The notes under the pieces were generated by a model. It saw nothing but the letters and a program-made list of their open reading frames with translations. It was not told where the DNA came from and searched no databases. This document shows, one piece after another, positions 1-7,477 of a stretch of DNA of 54,167 nt. Numbering within the stretch: the stretch's first letter is position 1; each line of letters opens with the position of its first letter. Location: contig CP070678.1 in the NCBI GenBank assembly GCA_020352515.1, positions 4,465,185 through 4,519,351 of the forward strand. The letters run 5' to 3'. The translations under genes and the position numbers were made by a program. The stretch comes from Phycisphaerales bacterium. Its GTDB lineage: Bacteria; Planctomycetota; Phycisphaerae; Sedimentisphaerales; Anaerobacaceae.

Positions 1-285
1 CGGCATCACTTGTTCACCGTAGGGGTAAGGGGCATTCACAACCGAAGAACCGGCAATAAGCACCTCATGGGATGGGAACAACCCACTTGGATGGGATACC
101 GGCGATATGATAATGCTGCAGTTATTAACGGAGCGCGAACAAGTTACAATATATGGGGTGTCAAGGAGAATGTCATGTGGAGAAATAATCACTCGGTACA
201 CATGGGATTCCCTCGAGGGATAGTATGTTCTAACACACCGCCACCTCCGTTACCAGCCGCACCGAATAATCCGAAGGTAAAGTGA
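1..285 (+). CDS. C-terminal end of an unrecognised protein (5' end outside window)
   Basis: The frame is open from the first base of the window and ends at TGA 283-285, so this is the 3' end of a longer gene. The last 94 or so residues are rich in Trp, Asn, Arg and His and finish in a proline run (PPPPLPAAPNN) before a short basic end. Such proline linkers often precede fibronectin-III or anchoring domains in secreted proteins, but nothing follows here, so the protein either ends at a linker or has lost a domain. I do not recognise the family. A TTG at 10 could be an internal start, but no ribosome binding site is visible because the upstream sequence is missing. A 29-codon frame starts at the overlapping TGATG. 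Confidence 0.5.
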   Translation, partial: RHHLFTVGVRGIHNRRTGNKHLMGWEQPTWMGYRRYDNAAVINGARTSYNIWGVKENVMWRNNHSVHMGFPRGIVCSNTPPPPLPAAPNNPKVK

Positions 286-374
286 TGAGACAGAGACTTG
301 TTTCGGGAATTATCGGAATGGCGTTTGGGCTACTGTGGAGCTACAGGATTGTCGCGGTCGGACAACGGCCTTGA
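285..374 (+). CDS. Possible 29-residue membrane peptide, coupled to the upstream gene
   Basis: ATG 285-287 overlaps the stop codon of the preceding gene (TGATG), a layout typical of translational coupling. The 29-residue product has a basic start (MRQRL) and one hydrophobic stretch (VSGIIGMAFGLLW) long enough to insert in a membrane, then ends at TGA 372-374. It could equally be a broken signal peptide or chance. I recognise no family, and no separate ribosome binding site is seen. Confidence 0.25.
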   Translation: MRQRLVSGIIGMAFGLLWSYRIVAVGQRP

Positions 375-444
375 TATTCTTCGGCTGCCGGCCTCACAAC
401 AATTCGCTTAGCCAAGCGCTCCTCGTTGCAACGATTTCCGTCGC

Positions 445-3009
445 TCATTTGCCGGTGGTGTCGTCGGCGCCATGCACGATAAACTGCTGCGTCACGGGGC
501 CTATTGTCTCGTAGGTCTTGCTTTGTTCGTATTCGTTTCCCCACACGATATTATTCTTGTCATGCACCAGTCGGTGCTCTTTCGTAAGAGTGACGCTCAC
601 AGTCACCGTCCCCCCTGTCGCGTCTGACGTACCCGTTATCAGCCCCGTATCTGGATTGATGCTCATCCAGTCTGGTTTTTGTGCAAGTGAAAACCTGAGC
701 CGCTCGATTTTCCAGAACCTGGTTCCGGGCTTGGGTTTGGTATTATCCCTCCTCCTGAGGTCGCCTATCGAACGGATTGCCTTCACCTGATAACGGTAGG
801 GTCGGCCCATGGGAGCTGCCGTCACCGGCGTGCTGTATATGAACGGCCTCGGCGCTTCGACGTAGTCTGAATCTCCGCTTCTGTTGCCACTGCCGTCCAC
901 CGCTACAACACGGTAGTACGCCCTGTTGGCGTTAGGAAGCTCGTTGCCCACGCCTATCACGTTCAGCGACGTGTCTGTCACTTCGGCAACGAAGTTGGCG
1001 GGGAATGGGTTGTCCAGCTCGGTCGTTTCGCCAAGTTTGATATCGTACGGAGCATCATGAACCGTGAAACCTTGTTCATCGCTGCCGTATACCCTGTATT
1101 TGACAGGCCTCCTGCCAGCTGGGTTGGCGCTCCACGTCAGCGTGCCCGTTCCTGTATCCACATCGTAGTCCATTGCCACATCCACAGGGTACTCCGGGCC
1201 CTGCGCCGTGAAACTCCAGGTGTCACTCCACGGCCCCCAGACGCCGTTTGAATCTTTCGCTTTGACACGCCAGTAGTACGTCTGTCCATGCGTCAAGAAA
1301 CCCGGGCGCGGCAAGGCGTAGCGGGCATTGCCCTTGTCAGTGGTCCTCGATATGTACTTGTCAAAATTAGGAGACATGGGCCATCTCATGTCGGAGCGGT
1401 CCGAAAGCTGAAAATGATAATCCTCTACGGCGTCGCCGTCCGGGTCTGTGGCGGCATCCCACCGGAACACGACATCCGTACCGTCGCTTTCGCCACCGTT
1501 GACCGGATAGACGGGAGAAGCCGGCGCCTTCGGAGGGCGTGTCTTCGACCTTTCGACCCAGGTGTGCGTGACCCTCAGATTCCTAGCGGCGTTTGTGCCG
1601 GTCTTGTTGTCGGTGTGCTCCAGGTACGTGAAACTGTTGTCTCCCACGGTCATAGAAGGCATGGCCAGAGGCGCCATCTGGATGTCGTTCTTGATATTGA
1701 CGGCGTTCAAGAAAGCTCTGCCCCTCAATGTGCATCGGAGCCAATACTCGCGCGCATCGGCCGTACGGCCTTCGAACTTCCCATCAAACTCGGCCAATGT
1801 CACCAGCGGCGTGAAAACCTTCTTCCTCCAGTCTTTCGCGTCCGTGAAACCAACCTCGAAAGCATATCCGTCGCCCGATGCAAGAAGGTTGCCTCCGATG
1901 AACTGATAGGGTGATTTCATATGCCAAAGGATGGAGCCAGCACCTCCATCCGTGGCCATGAGAACCCCGTTGTTGTTGGCGATATTCGTCACAGTCGCTC
2001 CGGCTCGCCACTGCGAATCGTCATTGAAGTCCGGAGCGTATTCCCAGAGGCCGTTATAGATTGTATCCGGGGCTGTCGGGGGATATCCAGCCATGTCGCC
2101 GTGATATTTCACCGGAATATTGTGCCCCCATCTCCATTCAATGGCTTCGTGCGGACGCAGGACCATGCCCATATTCCACCAGGCCCAGCCGTCGAGTTGC
2201 ACTGTTGTGTCGCCCTCCCACGTGTAATACTGTGCGTAATCCTCATTGTTCTTTAGAGGATTCATGGGGCTCATGATACCGTACTGATGTACGCGTTTTA
2301 TCAGGTCGTGGTCACGCACCAGATCCAACTCGCTCGCGAGAGTGTGGTTGTCCCGCATGAGCATGAAGGTGGCCATGTCTCCGTCAAGCGTATTGTACTT
2401 GCCGTCGAAGAAGACCTGCGGGACGACATGGCCTGGGCAATGACTGAATATGCAATCAGGCATTGCGACTTTGTCGAGCAGGTCGGATATGCACAGCGTG
2501 CTGTTTCCACAGGTATTGAATCCGAATACGTTGATCGCCTGTGAGACATCGCCTTGTGCCGTGTTGTCCCCATTGCCTTTATGGTAGCGGTGGGTAATAT
2601 AGAAATAGAAAATCGCCATGGCCTTCTCTCTTTCGGTCGAAAGCCCCTCCACAACCGAGTCTGCAATAGTCTGCTGGGAAAAGAAATCAATGGGGCCTAT
2701 CTTTAGCCACGGATTTATTACGTTCGACGTGCCGACATTCTCCATACGTATCGAACGGTTTGATTCCCAAGTTTGCTCGTATGGTTCCCATACACCGGGA
2801 AGCGTGGTGCACATCTTTCCATCCATAGTGCCGCCTTGAGTAATACTGTAGGTGAAAGGCGCAGAAGTAATGTTCTGGATATGACTTTTCGGGACATCCG
2901 TCGGGTCAGTGTCCGACGCCCACGGCGCAAATGCACCTTTAAGAACAGATGTAGAGGAAAACAATGGAAGCACCAACGTGCACGAAATCATTACTTTTTT
3001 GTGACTCAT
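445..3009 (-). CDS. Secreted transglutaminase-like protein with fibronectin-III/Ig-like C-terminal part
   Basis: 854 residues. The N-terminus (MSHKKVMISCTLVLPLFSSTSV) reads as a signal peptide, so the product is probably exported. Residues about 120-215 fit a transglutaminase/protease-like fold: an NTCGNSTLC segment (C167, C173), then GHVVPQVFFDG (H194) and NTLDGDM (D209). C173-H194-D209 is the likely catalytic-type triad, which is an inference from motif order. Residues about 500-610 form a fibronectin-III-like domain (YYWRVKAKDSNGVWGPWSDTWSF), and a second such domain follows. The end (about 745-830) resembles a putative Ig/cadherin-like domain (PDWMSINPDTGLITGTSD). The substrate is unknown; peptide or glycan cross-link processing at the surface is possible. 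Start ATG 3009 is preceded by GGAAG. No partner gene lies in the same direction nearby. Confidence 0.75.
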   Translation of the reverse strand: MSHKKVMISCTLVLPLFSSTSVLKGAFAPWASDTDPTDVPKSHIQNITSAPFTYSITQGGTMDGKMCTTLPGVWEPYEQTWESNRSIRMENVGTSNVINPWLKIGPIDFFSQQTIADSVVEGLSTEREKAMAIFYFYITHRYHKGNGDNTAQGDVSQAINVFGFNTCGNSTLCISDLLDKVAMPDCIFSHCPGHVVPQVFFDGKYNTLDGDMATFMLMRDNHTLASELDLVRDHDLIKRVHQYGIMSPMNPLKNNEDYAQYYTWEGDTTVQLDGWAWWNMGMVLRPHEAIEWRWGHNIPVKYHGDMAGYPPTAPDTIYNGLWEYAPDFNDDSQWRAGATVTNIANNNGVLMATDGGAGSILWHMKSPYQFIGGNLLASGDGYAFEVGFTDAKDWRKKVFTPLVTLAEFDGKFEGRTADAREYWLRCTLRGRAFLNAVNIKNDIQMAPLAMPSMTVGDNSFTYLEHTDNKTGTNAARNLRVTHTWVERSKTRPPKAPASPVYPVNGGESDGTDVVFRWDAATDPDGDAVEDYHFQLSDRSDMRWPMSPNFDKYISRTTDKGNARYALPRPGFLTHGQTYYWRVKAKDSNGVWGPWSDTWSFTAQGPEYPVDVAMDYDVDTGTGTLTWSANPAGRRPVKYRVYGSDEQGFTVHDAPYDIKLGETTELDNPFPANFVAEVTDTSLNVIGVGNELPNANRAYYRVVAVDGSGNRSGDSDYVEAPRPFIYSTPVTAAPMGRPYRYQVKAIRSIGDLRRRDNTKPKPGTRFWKIERLRFSLAQKPDWMSINPDTGLITGTSDATGGTVTVSVTLTKEHRLVHDKNNIVWGNEYEQSKTYETIGPVTQQFIVHGADDTTGK

Positions 3010-3221
3010 CCTGTATCTTCCACTTAACCTGATAACCTAACATCTCACGTGCCTACGCAAGACTTCGCGGTCCCGGCGTATCATTCTACCGCACATTTCG
3101 AGAACTGCACACAGCAATTGGCGGACGATACTCCAGAAAGTAGCGGCCCAGAGAACCATTTCCTGTGCCCCTCGGGCAAAACCTAATTGTGGTATGTACT
3201 ATAACGATGCAAATACCATGA

Positions 3222-4598
3222 ACACATCCGCCAGCCCCGGAACTGCTCGACATTTGCGATCGACTCGGGCTGCTGGTGCAGGACGAAGCGTTTGATGAAT
3301 TCACGCCGCCCAAGAACAAGTGGGTGGAAGGGTGGAACGTGGGCGAGCCCAGCAAATACGGCTATGGAGAGGTCTTCGCCCGGTGGTCGGTGCCTGATGT
3401 CGAAACAATGGTCCGGGGGGACCGAAATCATCCGTGTATCATCATGTGGAGCATCGGCAACGAAATCGACTACCCCAACGACCCATTCTCGCACCCGGTT
3501 TTGGGCAACCAGTATCGCCCGCAGAATCCACCGGCCGAGAACCTTGTCAGATGTGCCAAGCCGCTGGTTGAAGCGGTGAAGAAATGGGACAAAACGCGTC
3601 CGGTCACCGCGGCGCTGGCGAATATCCGCATGTCCAGCGCTGTCGGTCTCACCGAACTGCTCGATGTCGTAGGTTACAATTATCACGAACAATACTACCA
3701 AGCCGATCACGAAACACATCCCGAGCGCTTCATTTACGGCAGCGAGAACGGTGATGCCTATAGTGCCTGGACGGCAGCAACCGACAATGACTAAGTCGCA
3801 GGTCAGTTCCTCTGGACGGGAATCGATTATCTGGGCGAAGCTGGACGCTTTGCCAATCGCGCCAACGGTACGGGTCTGCTTGATATGTGCGGGTTTAAGA
3901 AGCCGCAGACCCGGTTCCGCCAGAGTCTTTGGAGCGAAGAGCCAATGGTCTATATCTGCGCCTCCGTACGTAGCTGGGCCGGTGGAGGCCGGCGCGGCAG
4001 AAGACGCAGGCGGAGTGGTCTGGAGCACTGGAATTGGCCCGAAGACTCCACCGCAACAGTCACCTGCTATACAAACTGCCCCGAGGCGGCACTCACGCTC
4101 AACGGCGAACCTGTGGGAACGGCATCTCTCTCCGAGGCGAGAGAGGGTGTTCTGACTCTACAGGTACCTTATGCTCCAGGCGTTCTACGGGCCGTGGGAA
4201 GGCAGGACGGCAGGGACGTCTGCGAATTCGTTCTCAGGACGGCGGGAGTGGCACAGAAGATTATGCTGTCTGCTGATAGCAATCGACTGCTGGCCGACGG
4301 AAAGGACATCAGCCATATTGAATTCCAGATCACCGATGGCGAAGGAGTTCGCGTCCACGATGCAGACACCGAGGTGAGGTTTGACGTTGAGGGACCGGCT
4401 GCAATTATCGGCATAGAGAACGGAGATCTCAGCAGCCTGGACGATCCGAAGGACAACGTTCATCGAGCCTATCAGGGGCGAGGCCTGGCCATTTTGCAAT
4501 CGGTTCGCCAAAGCGGAACCGTCCTGGTAACCGCGCGGGCCGAAGGTCTGCAAAGCGCTTTCGTTGAGATCAACGTCGCGCAGGCAAGCGTGCATTAA
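3222..4598 (+). pseudogene. GH2 family beta-galactosidase-like pseudogene (5' truncated, in-frame stop)
   Basis: This is a remnant of a glycoside hydrolase family 2 enzyme, which hydrolyses beta-galactosides or related beta-glycosides with retention. Homology starts abruptly around PPAPELLDICDRLG, just after an in-frame TGA at 3219-3221, so the N-terminal sugar-binding and immunoglobulin-like domains are gone. The TIM-barrel part keeps the acid/base motif WSIGNEID and the nucleophile motif YGSENG. TAA at 3792-3794 stops the frame after TDND, but the same frame continues at once with VAGQFLWTGIDYLGEAG and runs to the true end at 4598. In related proteins a Tyr is expected at the stop, so one base change (TAT or TAC to TAA) explains it. 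The downstream part includes GH2 C-terminal Ig-like domains. No start codon with a ribosome binding site serves the 5' end. It converges on the GH3 gene. Confidence 0.8.
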
Positions 4599-4651
4599 GA
4601 GAGCAACGAAGGGTTTTTTCCCAAGACATGACCTGCAAACTGCATTGCGCC

Positions 4652-7255
4652 TCAGCGGTCTGACACGACCTCCAATTGAGTCTTCGCTCTGATATCAGCA
4701 GATGAGGCGCCGATCATTATGTCGAACAGGCCCGGCTCAACTATGAAGTCGTGTGTCTCGACTTCATCCCAAAATGCCAACTGTTCACCTCTCAGAGCAA
4801 AGGAGACAACCTCCTTCTGCCCTGGTTCCAAGGTGATCCTCTTGAAGCCCCGCAACTCCTTGGCAGGCCTTTTGACACTCCACTCGACATCTCGCACATA
4901 TAGCTGAGCCACTTCATCTCCGGCGCGTTTACCTGTATTCTTCACGTCTATGCTTACCGTTGTTGTTCCGTCGGTCGGCATCTGTCGTGATGAGACGGTG
5001 AGATTCGAGTACTCAAACTGTGTGTAACTCAGGCCGTGCCCGAAGGCGAAGAGCGGGTCTCCGTCCAGGTACATGTATGTGAAACCCTTTGTGATTTCGT
5101 ACTCATCCTGGGGCGGAACCTGGTCCTCAGACGTGTAGACCGTATGTGGAAGACGCCCTGCCGGATTCACAGTACCGAACAGCACATCGGCGATGGCGTT
5201 ACCCGTCTCCACCCCGTTCCACCATGCTTCGAGCATGGCCGGGGCGTGCTCTTTGACCCACGGAACAGTCAACGGACCTGCGTTCATAAGAACTACAATG
5301 GTTTTGGGATTCGCCGCTAAGACTGCCTTTATCAATTCTTCCTGCCGGCCGGGCAAAACAAGGCTGGTGCGATCGCGACCTTCCGCTTCAATGGACCGAT
5401 CGGTTCCGACACAGACGATTGCCACATCCGAACTTCGTGCAAGTTCAGCCGCCTGGCGGATCGAGTCGCCACTGGCGCTGCGCCCGGTGACATAATCGAT
5501 GTTCTCCAACTCGAAGCTCAAGGCCTCTGGCCCATCGAGCATAATCTTGTCGAAGTGGCCCGTATATGAAGAGCTGGCGTCGCTCTTTCCGGTCGCCGTG
5601 AATCTGAATCTCTTCGGCCCGACAGAAGAGAACATCTTACGGCCAAAGCTGACCACACTGCCATACTTTTCGGCCGGCGAATACATGTCAACCATCCGGC
5701 CCTGATCGACGCCGTCTATGCCCAATTTGTATATTCCCCGACTCGGAAAGCCCTTGTATTGCAGCTTGATCTCGTATGTGCCGGACTTGGGAACATCCAG
5801 GGTGAATTCGACGAATTCTCCAATCGCATCGGCATCAAGTTTCAGGCTTGCCCCCCGACTAAAGCCGTATTCCCTGTCAACTACCGTGCACACACGCTCG
5901 TTGATTTCGCAGCCACGTGCAAAAATGACTTCAGTTCCCTCGGCCGAACGGTTTCTGACGCCCTGGAGGGGATTAACCGGTTCGTCGGCCCTGCCGCTGT
6001 AGCCGCCCGGGGTAAAGACGTCTGCGTGCGGCCCGATGACGGCAATGCTCTTAGTCTTTTTGCGGTCCAGCGGCAGGATGCCGTTCTTATTGGTCAGCAG
6101 CACAATCGACTTCCTGGCGGCCTCCAGGGCCAGCTTGCGGTGCCTGGCACTGCAAATGACGTCCGGTGATATCTTGCTGTAAGGGACCATCTCAGGCGGA
6201 TCGAACTCACCGAGAAGGAAGCGATTCCGTAATACGCGACGCAGGGCATCATTGACCCTGCTTTCCGGGAGCAATCCCTTTCTGACGGCTGTAGGGATGT
6301 ACTGCTCAAATTCCCTATCCGAGAAATCGCATCCGGCGATAAGGGATTTGGCCACCGCATCTTCGAAGCTCATCTGCCCCTTCTCATGTCCTCGCACCAT
6401 CGTATTGACGCCGCCCAGGTCCGAGACGACAAAACCCTCGAAGCCCCACATATCCTTGAGGACATCGGTCAGCAGGTAGCGATTGATGTTGTTTGGAACA
6501 CCGTTGATGGCATTGTAGGACGCCATGACCGACTGGGCCCGGCCGTGGACTATACACGCACGAAAATGCGGCAGCCAGTATTCATGGAGCATGCGCTCAC
6601 TGACCGTTGCCGAAAGGCTCTGGCGGTCGCGCTCGACATTGTTGACGGCATAATGCTTGAGCGTCGAGACGAGCTTGAGGTATCTGGGATGGTCACCCTG
6701 CAGGCCTTTCACATAGGCGACGCCCATCGTGGCCGTCAGGAATGGATCCTCTCCATAGGCCTCCTCGTTTCGACCCCAATAGGGGTTACGGCCGATATTG
6801 ATCACCGGAGCCCTGTAGATCAGCCCCTTGTGCTGGGCCATGATACCCGGTTGCCGATGCCAGAGATTGTGGACCGCACGCGCCTCATCACTGATGGCCG
6901 TGGCCACCTCATGGACAAGGCCGGGATCCCACGTGGCCGCCATGGCGATTGAGACGGGAAACATCGTTGTCGGCCTATCCCAGCAGACGCCGTGAAGGCA
7001 CTGGTTCCACTGGTCCGACCGGATATTGAAACGTTCGACCGTCGTCCCTCTGTGGTTAAGAAGCATGGCCTTCTCCTCCAGAGTCAGCCGTGAAATCAGA
7101 TCCTCCACCCGCTTGTCAATGGATTGGCTCGTGTCCCTGAAGACCGTTACTGCCGAATCACCGCAGCGGGCAAACACTGTAAACACCAGGATCATCCCCA
7201 GGGCTGCTGAGATGACTGACCACATCCCGAGCTGCTTCTTATACTCTGAATTCAT
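4652..7255 (-). CDS. Exported glycoside hydrolase family 3 (beta-glucosidase/beta-xylosidase type)
   Basis: 867 residues from ATG 7255, where AGGAG lies five bases upstream. A GTG at 7261 overlaps that AGGAG and is less likely. The N-terminus has one hydrophobic segment (WSVISAALGMILVFTVFA), so the enzyme is exported or membrane-anchored. The GH3 catalytic domain shows RNPYWGRNEEAYGEDP, KHYAVNN and the nucleophile motif VVSDLGG (Asp about residue 279 from this start). The second, alpha/beta domain has the EAEGRDRTSLVLPG motif that normally carries the acid/base Glu. A beta-sandwich insertion of about 140 residues (centre near residue 510) looks like a CBM6/PA14-type carbohydrate-binding domain. 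The C-terminus is a fibronectin-III-like domain (DVKNTGKRAGDEVAQLYV). GH3 enzymes remove terminal beta-glucose, xylose or related sugars; the exact substrate cannot be told. It is divergent from the GH31 gene. Confidence 0.92.
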   Translation of the reverse strand: MNSEYKKQLGMWSVISAALGMILVFTVFARCGDSAVTVFRDTSQSIDKRVEDLISRLTLEEKAMLLNHRGTTVERFNIRSDQWNQCLHGVCWDRPTTMFPVSIAMAATWDPGLVHEVATAISDEARAVHNLWHRQPGIMAQHKGLIYRAPVINIGRNPYWGRNEEAYGEDPFLTATMGVAYVKGLQGDHPRYLKLVSTLKHYAVNNVERDRQSLSATVSERMLHEYWLPHFRACIVHGRAQSVMASYNAINGVPNNINRYLLTDVLKDMWGFEGFVVSDLGGVNTMVRGHEKGQMSFEDAVAKSLIAGCDFSDREFEQYIPTAVRKGLLPESRVNDALRRVLRNRFLLGEFDPPEMVPYSKISPDVICSARHRKLALEAARKSIVLLTNKNGILPLDRKKTKSIAVIGPHADVFTPGGYSGRADEPVNPLQGVRNRSAEGTEVIFARGCEINERVCTVVDREYGFSRGASLKLDADAIGEFVEFTLDVPKSGTYEIKLQYKGFPSRGIYKLGIDGVDQGRMVDMYSPAEKYGSVVSFGRKMFSSVGPKRFRFTATGKSDASSSYTGHFDKIMLDGPEALSFELENIDYVTGRSASGDSIRQAAELARSSDVAIVCVGTDRSIEAEGRDRTSLVLPGRQEELIKAVLAANPKTIVVLMNAGPLTVPWVKEHAPAMLEAWWNGVETGNAIADVLFGTVNPAGRLPHTVYTSEDQVPPQDEYEITKGFTYMYLDGDPLFAFGHGLSYTQFEYSNLTVSSRQMPTDGTTTVSIDVKNTGKRAGDEVAQLYVRDVEWSVKRPAKELRGFKRITLEPGQKEVVSFALRGEQLAFWDEVETHDFIVEPGLFDIMIGASSADIRAKTQLEVVSDR

Positions 7256-7317
7256 ACACACTCCTGTCTCAGAATTAACTTGCCCGGTTGATCAGATATC
7301 TACCATACTAACGATGT

Positions 7318-7347
7318 AATAAACGTCCCTGTGTACAGTGTTGTCAA
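7318..7347 (-). promoter_or_regulatory. Candidate sigma-70-type promoter for the GH3 gene
   Basis: Read on the minus strand, a perfect TTGACA (-35, positions 7342-7347) is followed after 18 bases by TTTATT (-10, positions 7318-7323). Transcription would begin about 50 to 60 bases before the GH3 start. The -35 box lies inside the palindrome at 7341-7353, so a protein bound there would block it. Confidence 0.4.
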
Positions 7348-7353
7348 TGACAA
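7341..7353. promoter_or_regulatory. 13-base palindrome TTGTCAATGACAA, candidate operator
   Basis: Perfect inverted repeat (TTGTCA, central A, TGACAA) in the divergent GH3/GH31 intergenic region. It contains the -35 box of the GH3 promoter candidate and lies 20 bases before the -35 box of the GH31 candidate. The size and symmetry fit a dimeric repressor site (LacI or GntR type), which is an inference; no regulator gene is in the window. Confidence 0.45.
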
Positions 7354-7358
7354 CCTTA

Positions 7359-7370
7359 TCGAGGCCTCGA
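7359..7370. promoter_or_regulatory. 12-base perfect palindrome TCGAGGCCTCGA, second candidate operator
   Basis: Perfect two-fold symmetric site, centred about 17.5 bases from the centre of the 7341-7353 palindrome and ending two bases before the TTGACA of the GH31 promoter candidate. The two palindromes do not share a sequence, so if both are real they may bind different proteins. Confidence 0.4.
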
Positions 7371-7372
7371 TT

Positions 7373-7401
7373 TTGACACGTTTGCCGTGACGTATTTAAA
7401 T
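7373..7401 (+). promoter_or_regulatory. Candidate sigma-70-type promoter for the GH31 gene
   Basis: A perfect TTGACA (7373-7378), a 17-base spacer and TTAAAT (7396-7401, four of six consensus bases). The predicted start of transcription is about 70 bases upstream of the GH31 ATG. Confidence 0.5.
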
Positions 7402-7477
7402 CAGGCACGTCCACGATTGAGCTATTATTCTACACAGCAAATAGAATGGCATCGAGCCCCTTCAGGAAGAACCAGTC

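Noticed and set aside
1288..1914. 208-codon plus-strand frame
   Set aside because: Antisense shadow of the 445-3009 gene, with an Arg-rich composition typical of such shadows.
3183..4028. 281-codon minus-strand frame
   Set aside because: Antisense to the GH2 remnant, whose plus-strand frame carries both catalytic motifs.
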